Below are positions 25,030 to 37,257 of a DNA stretch of 64,000 nucleotides, in pieces. The position numbers were made by a program, and so were the translations under genes. How positions within the stretch are numbered: position 1 is the first letter of the stretch; each line of letters opens with the position of its first letter. Source of the stretch: Sapria himalayana (taxonomy: Eukaryota > Streptophyta > Magnoliopsida > Malpighiales > Rafflesiaceae); contig JAREIK010000500.1 in NCBI GenBank assembly GCA_029783825.1, positions 62,001 through 126,000 on the forward strand, given 5' to 3'. Below the pieces are notes generated by a model that did no database searches, was not told the origin of the DNA, and saw nothing but the letters and a program-made list of their open reading frames with translations.

Positions 25030-26900
25030 TTTGTAGAGAAGATAAATTTTCTAGCTTTGACTAGCACATGTTTTATTATCCCCTTTGGAAAATTGATAAA
25101 TATATTGATCATTTGTAAAGGAAGAAATATTTAAGTAATCTCACAAAAATTTAGCCTTTTTATAAATGATATTTCCATCAAGTTCATACTTGCTTCTAAG
25201 TCACATAAGGCCTTCTAAAAGGTGTGCTCTCCAATAATACATGAAATAAAGAAAATTTGAATCTTAGAGTTTCCTCAAAAGTTTTTTTTTTGAATTATCA
25301 TACTACATTTCTTAGTCATACTCATCATTCCATAAGTCTCTACTTTTTTTTTCTACTCATAATATCTTTAATTAACTTAACGTAGTGTGGAATATGAGAT
25401 AGAGCTTCTGTAAATGGTATATTATTATCTACCCTTCTGAATATATTGATAAATTTTTAGAACTATTCATCTAGCTTTATTTTTCTAATCACTGTGGAAA
25501 TGAAAGAATAGGATAAAGAAAGCAAAAATTATCTGCACATTTTTTGTTCTCCATATCATCTTTTTATTTGTTGTGATAGTTCACTTATATCCCCTTCTTC
25601 ATTTTCACTTCATTATGAGTTTCTTCATTTGCTAGTATACATTAGAAAGTAGGTTTAGTCTATGTCGCCACTTAAGATGTCATGACATTGGATGTTGCAA
25701 CATCACCTATGAAAACATTCTCTTATGCATTAGATTCTTCCTTCTATTTTGCTTCTATTTTTTATCATTCTACTTTTTTACTAATTCTTAATATTATGGA
25801 CATGCACTGCTTTGAGTTTGTCTTTTTATTATTGGTTAACCCATTAATATTCTACTCCTTCATTGTGAGTGAAAACTATTCAATTTGATTCTTAATGATT
25901 TTCTTAGTTTTGTCCATGTGATCCATCTTTATTTTCATTTGTCTCATTCAATCTCTTGTGCATCATTTCTTCTATATATCTCTATCAGTAGTGTAAGAAT
26001 ACTATCTTAAAATGATGACTTGACTACTACTACCTTATGCTAGTTATAATTAAGGAATCACCCTAGGCTGAATGTATTGTGCTTCTCATCATATAGTTCA
26101 ACTTATTATACAATATTTGGGCTTGGAACCATAGCTCAAATTCATATTGTGGGATTATTCTTAGGTCTTTAAATTGATCTCAAAGATCATATAAATTTTT
26201 ATGCTCTTATTGTCTGAACTAATTGATCTTAGCCCACAGTTAATATGTGATATGAGATGAAAAAAACTTGGTTAAATTTGCTTACTTCATCTCATCCCAA
26301 CCTCAATTGATCATTATAATAAGCACTGTAACCATCTCATTGTTTTTTCACTCAAAGAAAATACAAATAATCATAAATTTATTATATCCTATCTAACTCA
26401 ATTCATTTTTTCCATATTGCACAACTCCAAAAATACCATAATATGGTTGTTTCCATCTTCTAAAATATTTCATCCATACTATTGTTATTGTACCATGGCT
26501 ATGAGATACATCTTCAATTCAACATGATTTGTTTGAATATGTTACATCTAGATATCATAGTATTTTTCCATAAATTTTGACTTCCAATAATCTCCAAGTG
26601 CTTGTTGGGGAATAAGTTATTGGGCATCTTATTCGGCACCTCTATGATTGCTTGTACCACTATCATTTTACTTCATAATTTCTCTCTCTCAACTTTCTAT
26701 CTCAATAAATGTCTAATGGTCTTTTCTTTTTTGGGTCTAGAGGTATTGGCTCAGTCTCATATCTTCTATTCATTCAATTTTGTGGCTACAAAATAAAAAA
26801 AAAATACAAAACCAAGTAGTTATCTAATTAATTAAAATAGGAACTGTTATCCTTCAATGTAGTTAAGTCAACTCAAAGATATTCATTCAAAATAAATTAA
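25030..26900 (-). pseudogene. Athila-like gag and protease region, broken
   Basis: The minus strand carries gag near 26,400-26,330 (VFSLSEKTMRWLQ, the usual LFPFSLRDKAKAWL place). It continues at 26,215-26,080 with LYDLRDQFKDLR then FELWFQAQILYNKLN. The gag-protease link region follows at 25,540-25,260: INIFRRVDNNIPFTEALS, then PHYVKLIKDIMSRKKK. The order and wording match Athila-type Ty3/gypsy proteins. Its primer-binding side abuts the LTR-like block starting at 26,921. Stops are frequent and no reverse transcriptase follows; the region ends at the LTR fragment near 25,025. Confidence 0.65.
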
Positions 26901-26904
26901 TTCT

Positions 26905-26920
26905 CAATAACAATGCCAAA
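26905..26920 (-). other. degenerate primer-binding site next to the LTR
   Basis: The stretch ATAACAATGCCAAAAACTTG is an eroded form of the reverse complement of the plant gypsy primer-binding region (canonically TGGCGCCGTTGCCGG, tRNA-Asp type) followed by an LTR end in CAAGTTTT. A second partial copy (GACAATGCCAAAAACTTG) lies 35 bp to the right. The equivalent eroded motif is seen near 58,945 and 62,535. Confidence 0.45.
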
Positions 26921-29245
26921 AACTTGTTGCAACCTTGCTGACAATGCCAAAAACTTGATAGATTATTAATAATGATTATTGTGACTTTGTTATAGTGATA
27001 AACCTTATTATTTATGATATAATCCTAAAAGCACATTATGTAATTAATTCATCCAATAAAGATCCTCAAGTATATGAGTCATTTAAGTAGTAAAATTGGA
27101 TATAAGTGAAGATATCAATCATATGAGGATTCTATAGGTAGTTTGGCCAACTAACAATGAATCAACAACAATGCAAATTGAGTAGATAAAATTAGGTTTC
27201 AGAAAGATAACTAGACTGTAGGTTTAACTCACTTCCTTGTATATGATGATATTTGTTTAATATTTGGGTAATATTATGCTTGATTATTGGACGAATGAGA
27301 GATTAATGTGAAAATACCTTAGTGTCTCTTTGACATACAAGATGATTGTTATTCTTAGACTATCACTACCAAGGATAGTCATCTTATAATTGAGTCGTCA
27401 GTATTTCACCACAAATGAGTAGGTTTAACTCATTTTATTTATGAGTCATTCATATGTCTATTCATTTTTTGTTAATATATCAATTACCCTTGATGACTAC
27501 TATAAATGTGTATTTCTATTCTTTGATCTCTAATGTCATAAAGATACAAAATGAATGTAACAATAATTGTATTTGTACTTTCAACTTTGTAAGTACCAAA
27601 CTCATATCAAGTAATATACATCTTCCCACAAATATCACATAAAGAAATTATACTAGAGAAAATAACTAATAGGTTTTTATCACCACAAATATCACATATA
27701 GAAATCATATAAAATATCTCTACTTGCATGTGTCTCATGACTTGCATGTCATCATCTTCCATAGCTTACATACAACTCACATATTTTGATAAAATTTCTA
27801 GGTTTGATATTCTATATAATATAGATATTACTTGAAGCTTAGTTCTTCAATAATATACATAATAGATTGGTCATAAATATATTTGTACTTTTGGAATTGA
27901 GCACCATACTTATAATAATTAAACTTATCTCAATCTTTGGTTTTCATGCTTAGGTTTATCTCATGTGATAATATTAGAAGTACTATTACTTTCTTTGTAT
28001 CATACCTTATGAGTGTGTCCCATCACTCATGAAATACCTATTATTGTTCGACATGATTGATATCAACATCCATCAACATTCAAACCATAAATACTACTAC
28101 AAATTAATATTATACATGTAAATCATCATAATACAAGTGCATTAAATAACCCTATATTTTAATATAACCTATCATTGGAAAAAAATTTTGAACAAGATAC
28201 TAGTACGATATCTTATAGAATTGAGGGTTCCCAGTGACAACCATAATGAGGATCTAAGTCTCAAAACCTAATTTCAACTAATTGCATTCACCTTTGATTT
28301 GCCCCGGATTAGGGGTTAGTAGTCATGTTGTTTAGGATTTTGTATACTCTTGGCTTAAAATCTGATTCTCCCTCTCTCTTCATTTCTAAAAAAATCTAAG
28401 TGTTTTATTTATACTTTGAGGTTCTATTGCAAATCTTTAAGCTAGAAATCGTGGCACTAGGTCGAGGTCGTGACTTTTCATCTCTTTGGATTACTATGAT
28501 AGATGTAACTTCTCTCTTGAGTATAAAGTCATAGGGGGGGGGGGGGGTAAGAATGTCATGATTGAAGGTTTCCTTATTTGGATGATGAAGTCATGATAAC
28601 AAGAATATCATGACTGAGATAATTATGCTCTAGAACATAAAGTTGTGGTGATAATAATGGATGCATCTAAATTCATAAGGTGTTCTGTGATTTTTGCTTC
28701 TATATTGATTTAGTTGTGACACTATAAAATATAATGACTTATTATATTAGTGGGGTACTTATAGCTACAACATGATAATAAAGTCATGGTCATTGTATTT
28801 TAAAAATAGCATGGATGTGACTCCAAAAAGATATTGAGGTGTCAAAGATAGTTTTGCATAGTATAAAGATTATGACACCTCAGTTGTAGAGTTTCAACAT
28901 ACAAAAATTATCATGACTTATTTTGTAGAATCATAATCAAGAAAGGATGCCTCAACTTTTCAATGGGCTTGTGAATAATATAATCTAGTTGTAACATTGG
29001 AAATATCATAATTTTCCATTGCTTTTCTCCTTTCCAAGTTATTGCTTCCAGTTTATTAATTTTACCTAGTTATGGAAAATATATTTTATTTTTATTATTT
29101 TTTTTTCAATCCCATAAAAACATTCTGTTAGTAAAAGCAATCAATTTAGAGCTCACATAAGTATAAATATATCAAGAATTTTATGTCAAATAACCCAAAT
29201 AATTTGGAATATAATAACTAAACAAACTTACATACTAAAAGTATT
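26921..29245 (-). repeat. Athila-like LTR, about 2.3 kb
   Basis: A full-length LTR-like block. In the plus direction its order is the A block (cut by GGTAGTTTGGCCAACTAACAA), the B block (CCATCATCCAC and AGGGTTCCCAGTGA), the C block (many CATGACTTTGTG/GTCATGACAC words), and the D block ending near TTACATACTAAAAGTATTG. The same order and length recur at 58,950-61,310. In the minus direction it starts TTTGTTTAGTTATT and ends next to the eroded primer-binding site. A 14-G run lies inside (28,534-28,547). Confidence 0.6.
28534..28547. repeat. 14-base poly(G) run
   Basis: An uninterrupted run of 14 G inside the C block of the LTR; the aligned copies do not show it. It could be replication slippage or an assembly artefact. 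Confidence 0.8.
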
Positions 29246-29249
29246 GCTC

Positions 29250-31160
29250 ATCCTCGAGCATGGAATCATACTCTTTCTTTTTGAAACTTATCATGGGACA
29301 TCAAACTACACAGGAAGAAATATAATACAACAAAAAAGGAAATCAATCAAAATCATATCATCATGGATAAGATGGTGGATGATGTGATCGATCATGAGGA
29401 TCCATATCCTTCGATGGGAGTTTTACTCTAGAGGGCTCAAATCTAGGCATTGATGTAGAAAGTCTTTAGAATTATCTTTTATTACCCATTGTCTATTCTA
29501 TTATCTTTACAATCACATTACATAATGAGTCATTTTTTCTTCCAATAGAGTTAAGTGAATCTTCAAAAGATCCTATTGCAAAGTACATATGTTTCTCATT
29601 CTCATTACATTTTCCCAAATCTTTGATCCATGATTTCTCTCTATCATACATGTTATCCTCCATCTCTTGATCTCAGACCTTTACCAATTTTTGCTACTTA
29701 CTTGTAATGAACTCTTAAAGCTTTCCAAAAGGTTTAGATATTCCCATCACTTTGGTCTTGACTCATTTTATTGTCCATTCCAAGATTTTCATAATAGAAT
29801 CTTTAATTTTTTTTGCCAACAAAAATAAGCATTCCTTGTTATTAAGGTGTATCTCTCACAATGCATCCCATTACATTTGTCTTTCTCTTCCTTTCTTCTC
29901 ACATCTTCTTCCAATCTAGTATCTATTCTCACTAATTCTACTACTAAAAAATTTTGTAAATAGTTTAGCTTCACCTTCAACCACATCTTTATATAGTTAG
30001 CCTCTAATTTTATACGTTTCAAAAGGTTGAGGACATATTCCAAGTCGCCTAATTGTCTACTCAAAGGAAAGTCAAATCATAGAAGTGATCAATTATCAAA
30101 TCTATCTTCACGTCTTTCTATTGCTTCAATATCAGCTTTGAGGAAGGGTGTCACATATTTCCCAACTTTGGATGATTCTTCTCCTTTAAAAACTATCTTC
30201 TTTTTTTTTTCTTATCTTTTTTAAGCCCTCTTTTCACACCTACCATTGTTAGGAAGACATCCATGGCCACCATTCATCTTTATATTTGGTAGTTAGGACT
30301 CAATCTGCTTAACATAACATCATAATCATTAATGAATGAATTATTTGGCCTGAGAACTTTAACTCTTGAAATTTGAGAATGGATTTATCTAAGATCTTCT
30401 CCACATGATGTTATATCCTCTCGCAAAGAAGAACAATAAGATTTCCCAATCTTAAATAATAGTTGAGAGATGAAGAGTTAGTTTCAAGATAAAACACAAA
30501 GTATAACCAAATTTTTCTCTTCTTTATGAGTTCTCCCTATATAAAGTATCCATATGTATTTTGTGATGTAACTCTTTATGTCACCCTTCAATAACTTAAT
30601 GTCTTGGTGATTTCCTTGTAGTTTGATTAAATCTTTTGGGATTTGAAGGATGTACCATTCATGGACTCTTGCAACTAAATACTTTCTTTATACATTTCTT
30701 ATCGAAGAATATTCAAACTACTCATACATAGTATATCTTATCTTGCATGTATTCTAGCTTATAATAAAACTCTCTTTTAATATTCACGTTTCCTTATTCC
30801 ATGTGGGTGCATAATTAGTCTCAATTTTTTCTCTCTATCATCTACCAAAAATTCTAGATTAATTTAATAAACCTCTACTCATCCACAAAACTTTTATTGG
30901 CTCGAATATAAAATATCCATCTCCTCTCCCTTTTTTATGAAAAATTGATTTGGGTATCATGTTGTTGGAGGGAGAATCAATGATGGATTGCTTCTATCGC
31001 TTTCCTTTGGACTTGTGACTTGTTTCAGTTTCTTCTCTCTTAACCTTAGCTTTAAAATTAATGTCTTCTTCTCCATCATACTTAGATATTTGAAAAAATA
31101 AATAGTCATAGTGAATTTTCTCATAGTATAGAAGATGAAGAAGAAATGTTTCACAAAACA
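29250..31160 (-). pseudogene. Athila-like second ORF relic (minus copy)
   Basis: On the minus strand this starts near 31,078 with MEKKTLILKLRLREKKLKQ and runs on as a charged, broken frame; the last sizeable open piece is 30,064-29,789. Its DNA aligns with 56,462-57,730 on the plus strand, including the start (MEEETLI in that copy) and the final ERYTLI/RYISII region. In that copy the motif FTKEAKRW...LTKKRIIV-x-GFE can be read, as in the plant transposon protein domain that accompanies many Athila-like elements. It ends directly before the LTR at 29,245. Confidence 0.5.
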
Positions 31161-31420
31161 TTAAGGTTAGTACTTTATATAGGGTTAGGTGAAGTCATGG
31201 CTAATAAAAACTTTATGTGACTTTGTGCATGGTTATGACTTTTCTTTTAAAAGGATAGTCAAAGTTGAGTTTGAGTATCATGACTTAGTTTACATGATAT
31301 AAAGTTGTGGAATGATTTGAGTGTAGAAAATTATATTTTGGTGTATGTAATATATAAGTACTTAAGTGTATGTATACATACAAAAATTATTATATCACAC
31401 ATCAAAAAAAGTAAATTATT

Positions 31421-31437
31421 AGGTTATCTCCTAAGAA
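31421..31437 (-). other. Athila-type GGGAGGCAACCC landmark (eroded)
   Basis: On the minus strand this reads TTCTTAGGAGATAACCT, an eroded version of the (C)TTGGGAGGCAACCC block that follows pol in many Athila/Tat-like elements. Equivalent blocks are at 56,091-56,112 (plus) and 61,530-61,544 (minus). Confidence 0.45.
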
Positions 31438-31439
31438 AT

Positions 31440-32690
31440 GCCATGTTTAATATTTATAACTCGACCATTATTAGATCTTTAATTCTGTCAACACTTTAAG
31501 CTGACCATGCAAGCTTCTCCATATACTCTTTCTTTTCTTCTTGTTTTTCCAAATCCTTCGTCATTCCCAAGTCATCTATCAAATTTTTTTAATACTTTTT
31601 GATGGATGCCAAGACTTTGTTAAAAGTCAGGGCATTATTACCAATGATCACCTTTGATAAGGTTGCAACATTTATGTCGTTTCTTTAGAAAAAGTTGTGT
31701 CTTCTTCTTTAAGTTTTTGTTGCCTCAATGTCATAGTTGCATCAATTTTTATTACTTCCTTCATAAATGTTGCATGTAAATCAAAGACTTCTTCATAAGT
31801 CATGACTTATTAAATTATAATAATTATCTCTTTATCTTTTTTCAGATATTCAATGATTATAATCTTTATCCCATCTTTGTCTTCTTGAAAATCAACAATC
31901 AACAATGGGCTTTCCTTTACTCGTATTTTTTCTACAATCTCAAAAATTCTTTTGGTAATTTCTTCATGTTCTTAAACTGAGAATTTCATAACCCTACCTT
32001 ATTCTTTCACATCTTTGGAGTAGTTTAACTTTGATCCGCTAGAAGTTATGACTTTGAAAAATATCATGAGTTCATAAGAGTCTTCCTCTTTCATAATTAT
32101 TCGTACTAGTTTCTTCCCTCCCAAGTACCTCTAGTTCATCATCTTCTCCAACTTCTTCAAAGCAACAATCCTTTTAAAAGTCTATGCAATGTTTCTTATG
32201 GTGGTGCATAAGAGTTATCTATTTTCTAGTAATATTTTTCATTATCATCAAAAATTTTTAGGATTTTGTAGAAGTTGAATTTCACTTGCTCTTCTTACAT
32301 AATATGTGAATTCACCCATCTTAGCCTCTATTAATTCTTAATTAGAATCTAAAATTATTCATCCAAGATCTATGGAGTATACTAATCTTCTTTCATATCT
32401 AGTACAACAAAATCAATAGGAAATATAACTAGACAACCATGACTAACACATCTTCAATAATACACCTTGAAAACTAGATCAATTGGTTGGGAATCTAAAG
32501 TGAGAGAGAGGTTGGATAAGCTCACCAAAGTTCAACCTTTATACTATTGCCAATGACATCAAATTAATACTTAATCCCAGATTCCATAGTACCTTCTAGA
32601 AAGTATGCATTTCAAGAATGCATGAAATTATAAAACTTTCTGGATATTTTAGTTTTCTTAGAAATTTATGTTAAATGATTGTCATACTTT
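31440..32690 (-). pseudogene. Athila-like protease end and acidic ORF relic (minus copy)
   Basis: Near 32,440 the minus strand reads PIDFVVLDMKED, the C-terminal part of an Athila-type protease. Just after it come GEFTYYVRRASE-like residues, matching the family's GELTLRV motif. Instead of reverse transcriptase, a lysine/glutamate-rich broken frame follows (about 32,250-31,500). It aligns with 55,310-56,000 on the plus strand, including the ITSSGSK/MTSKRSK block and an EEITKRIFEIVE-like helix. No RT, RNase H or integrase motif is visible. Gag is missing between this and the LTR at 32,695. Confidence 0.55.
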
Positions 32691-32694
32691 AGTC

Positions 32695-34878
32695 ATTGTT
32701 ATTACTTTGTTATGGTACCTAATTTTATCAGTTAGTTAATATCCCAAAATCTCATTTAGAAGAGTATTGTATCAATAACATCCATAAGTACATGGGCCAT
32801 ACATATAGTTAGAGGACTTTCATCGAGATATCAATCCCATAGAAATTATATCAGTAGTTTAGTCATTCAATAGTGATATAATTCATTTATAATAAAATAG
32901 ATATTTAGATTGTGAATAATCTTAGATCTATCTATTTGTTCATTTAATCTATATAATATTTGTTTAAATCAACTCAGCTTATATTATGTGTGGACACAAA
33001 ATAAATGTTGGGATATTATATAATGATTCCTTGATTTAATGATATATAAGGTAGTTGTAGCCATTAAGTCCATCACAATGGTAGTTTCCTCGTAATTATT
33101 CCCTCATTAAGTCACTACCAAGAAAATAAATTATCTCTACATGAGAGAAATTAAAAATCTTATACCTTTTTGTAATTTCATCAACTACCTTTGATAGTTG
33201 CTTTATATGCATATTCTTATTCTATAGCTTCAAGTATCATAAAGATCAATAATTGACATGATTTGTAAGTATTTACACTAACTTCATCAATTCCCTCAAG
33301 TTTTATTGGTGGGAACTATATGAGGAAAAATAATTCAAGTATTTTAGATTCACAACATACTTTCACATGTCTTATAAATTATTTATCACTATCCTCATTA
33401 GTGATGATGTGACTCACACTAAAAAGTGAATGTCTTAAAAGAACATTCTATATAATTATCATCCTAATAAAGAACTAGTTCTTTTAAAATATGTATAATA
33501 AATTGACATATAAAAATATTCATATTTTTGGCTTCAAAAGTGTTATACTCATAACAATTAATATACCTAAATTTAGGATGTTAACATATAGATTTATTTT
33601 GCATATCATAATCAAAAAGGATCACACTTTTTTCCTACCATAAGCATGAGTGAGCCTCATGATTTATATGTCATAGTCCACCTTAATAATCTCACACAAA
33701 CTCACTAATAATCAAAATCATAGTTCAAGTTTTATTTAATTACTCATCCATCAATATCTATAATATATTATAAATCAACTATATTTATTAATAAATAAAA
33801 ACTATGGCCACATCATATATATCAATTTAAACAACCTATAGACCACATGTTATTTTAATAAAAATCCCAAATTTATCTTGGAGAGGGAGGGTTTGAAAGC
33901 CACATTTTCAAACTTTAGGGATTACATTAACTCTCACATATCTTGCTTGCTTATAGAACTCATAGGGAGTAAGAAATTCACCTCTAGAATTTGGTAATTA
34001 CCTTGAATTTGCTTATTACATGAGAGAGAGAGAAAATGATATTTTTTTTTGAAATTCTCTACCTTCCACATTTATACTCGGGTGATTCTATATGATTTCA
34101 AGGACATAGCTTTCAGAAGAAAGTTGTAACTTTGACCTTCATCTTTTAAGCTTGTGATGGTGACTTTATAAAAAATGATTGTGATTCTGGAATTCAACTA
34201 AATTTTTTATAACATGAAATTGTGATACTAGGTATCAACCATGACTTGGGAATGATATCTTTCTAAGAAAAAGTTATGGTGCTATGAAGTGGCTACAACT
34301 TCATGTTTTTGTCTTCTTATTCTTCATAAGGGGCCATGACACTAGGAAAGGTAATGGCATGGTAAATGATATCTTATATTGTTATATGGCTATGGCACTA
34401 TAAAGTCACTATGATATTAACATTGATCTTTCTTGAACATAATATAGCACAATGCTAGAAATAGTTGTGGTACTGAAAACATCTTAGCCTCTCTTTTATA
34501 TCCTTGATCATGCTGCTAGGAAATAGCCATGACACAAATTTTTTTTCATATATCTTAAGTGTCCTAAGTATTATGAGTGGGCACAAGACTAGCCTTCACT
34601 TCACTCATAGATTAGGTGCTCGTGGTGCTGCAAGGGTGTTGTGGTACTTAGCACATATGTAAAGTCACTATTTTACCTTTCTTTGAAGATAAGAGTCACT
34701 ATCTTGTGGAATCTTCATACTCGATTAAAATCATCTATAATATTTATTATCTCAAAAATCATAGTTTTAACTATATAACTTTTTATATCTTAAAAGTATA
34801 ATTTTGTAAAAAAGTCACGGCTTTGACTTGAGACTTGGGATATTTTAAGTTAAAGTTAGTTTTTGGACTTAGTCATGA
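32695..34878 (-). repeat. Athila-like LTR, cut on the right by the CACTA element
   Basis: The A block is seen from 32,740 (TCCCAAAATCTCATTTAG), B at 33,630-34,080, and C from 34,090 on (CTATGGCACTATAAAGTCAC and similar). The D end is absent because the CACTA element starts at 34,879. The last 427 bp (34,452-34,878) recur at 43,000-43,470. Confidence 0.6.
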
Positions 34879-35036
34879 CACTACAACAAATCTTCAAATT
34901 TATGACATTTTGTTCCTTGACGTTTTTAGAAAATATCATTATTTTATTTGTAATTAGACATGTCATGACATTTTTCTAAAAACATCATTATTTGGAACAT
35001 GTTTTCTATTTTTATGGCACTTACTAGATGTGTCAT

Positions 35037-35086
35037 TGTTAAGACTAATAGATTGTTAAGACTAATAGATTGTTAAGACTAATAAG
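35037..35086. repeat. 17-bp tandem repeat, three copies
   Basis: GTTAAGACTAATAGATT is repeated three times in the left subterminal region of the CACTA element. Confidence 0.9.
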
Positions 35087-35828
35087 GGGCTGAAAATTAT
35101 AAACCTTGTCACTTTTATAAGTGTCATGGATATGAAAATATTAATTTTGAATTTATTGATTTGGAACTAATTAGTTTGTATTTTTAATTAGTAAAATAAG
35201 TAATAGGTTTTAAAATGGCACTGCCAACAAACTGGACGAGTTGAGTGGAAGAGTCTCGGCCTGCTTCTCTATGGCTTCATTTTCCATTTCTTCATAGATG
35301 GAATTCTCTTTGCTTATTTATATCCTTCGTCCTATGGGTTGTTGTTTTCTCACACATGATCTCAGTGAATAGATTCTTACATGTTGCATGACAGGTCCTC
35401 GCCGTCCTTTATTGTTAATTTAGTAGATATGTTACCAAAATTCATGATGCTTAATGGCTACCCTTGTTATATGGAAAATGTTTGTAGCTTGGCAAGACTA
35501 AATAAAAAGCTGAAAAGGAGTGTAAATTGGGATCGAAAGAGAGAAATTGCAGTCAATTACTCTTGTCATCAGTTTCTACACAGCTTATTTTACAAACTAT
35601 GAAATATGGAGTTGTACATGGCTTATGTAGCATATCTTCGGCATCGTGTGTTATGTTGCTATTTAGTGAAGTTTAATTAGTAATGTTTCCTTCAAGCAAT
35701 GTTGATTTTGTGATGTTGGTGCTGGGTTTGTTGGTAATTTTTCTGTAGTTGAGTTATCTGCTTCCTATTTTCAGGCTACTATTCTGCCAAAGAGTAATAA
35801 TGAATTCTTTTCCATATCCCATTTTTAG

Positions 35829-35915
35829 GCTCAGTCTGCAGTTCTTCTTGCAAGGTCCAATTTGCTCATTACAAGGCATATAGAGTGGGCAAATATTGTT
35901 GTTGGCTTTGAGCAG
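35829..35915 (+). pseudogene. captured exon of a phospholipid-scramblase-like host gene
   Basis: An 87-bp stretch bounded by a TTTTTAG acceptor and a GTGATT donor encodes 29 residues without interruption. The middle reads LLARSNLLITRHIEWAN and the end VVGFEQ. From memory of the family, this resembles the exon before the ENRYAIVD region of plant scramblase (AIM25/LOR-like) proteins. No neighbouring scramblase exon is recognisable, although intron-like, less AT-rich sequence surrounds it (35,220-35,900). Lying 0.95 kb inside a CACTA end, it is best read as transposon-captured host sequence. An open piece at 35,381-35,602 just upstream is of unknown origin and may be part of the same capture. 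Confidence 0.5.
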
Positions 35916-37257
35916 GTGATTATCCATTCTTTTTTATTTTTGATCTCGTGCCATTTTATACATGCTCTATTTGTTCTCTCCTCCTCTATTTTTCAGACTG
36001 TGAAAGTATGGAAAAAAAAGGAGGCTATAATTCCTAAAAATGTGTGCTCTATAGTCATGTCATTTCATAATTAATTAGCCTAAGGACTTAGAGACATGTA
36101 ATGTCATATCTATAAATTAGTCTAGGTCACGTATTTGTTTATTTTATGTTAGATAATACTGCAATGTCAAATTATATTATTATCTTGTATAGAAATAGAT
36201 GATAGGTAAATTAATACTCACCTAATTAAATACTTTTACTTTATTTTTAAAATGATTTCTATACATTGAGAAGTTTGAATAGAATATTACTATCTTCCTC
36301 ACAAAAAGAAAAAAAAGAAAAGAGGAATATTATTATCAAAACAAGAAGATGTACCCTATATACATGAGAATATTGATTATAGGAAATGAGAAATTAAACA
36401 AAGTATTTATAAAAATAAGCTACACAAATTAGGATATTACTATCAAAAAGAGAATATATACGTTATATACCTTTTATACATGGGAATATTGATAATGAAA
36501 AATGAAAAATTAAGCAAAGTATTTGTTAAAATAAGCTACACAAATAAGGAAAATAAGATTTGGGGGTCAAGTAAATATTATATAAAATTTTTAAGTAGCT
36601 AGAAATAAATAAAATAAAATAGTTAAAAGGAAAATACATGGCCAATTAAAATTTACATTTTCTCAAAACACTATTTATTTTCTCTTTTTCTTATACATGC
36701 TTGAAAAAAAATCATCTTGTTTTTTCTTTTTCCCAATGTAATGTCTTTTTTTCTTATAAATTAGAGAATTAGCTTTTACCTCAAATATTATTTAAATAAT
36801 TTTTCGTTAAAAAAATAACAAAAAAAAGAATAAAAACTAATAATGCACTAGAATGCATGATGGGAGGTTCTAGGATCGTATTTGGAGGAGAATAAAATAT
36901 TTTTTTATTAATGAATTGAATTTTCTCATATTTGACTTTAATATAAAGAATAATTAAATGAAATTTTTTTGTTTAAATATTTTTTTCTAAGAATCATACT
37001 AACCATGAGAAATAATTTCTCATGTTTAAATATTATTCTAATCATATTGACTATGTAAACAAAGTCAACATGATTAGAATATTAATTCTCATCCCTTCTA
37101 TCTTATATCTGACATGCTTATTAATATTTTATTAAATTGATTTTTGAATTTTCTTTTAACAGATAAAAAAGAGGTTGCTAAATGAATAACATTGGAATAT
37201 TGATATGTTCTTCCATTTGAAGTGTGATCACTATTAGAAATAATTTGTTCTTTAAAA

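Noticed and set aside
37228..37245. CACTATTAGAAATAATT just before the transposase start as the CACTA left end
   Set aside because: The better terminus with subterminal repeats is CACTACAACAAAT at 34,879. The one at 37,228 lacks subterminal words and would leave no leader.
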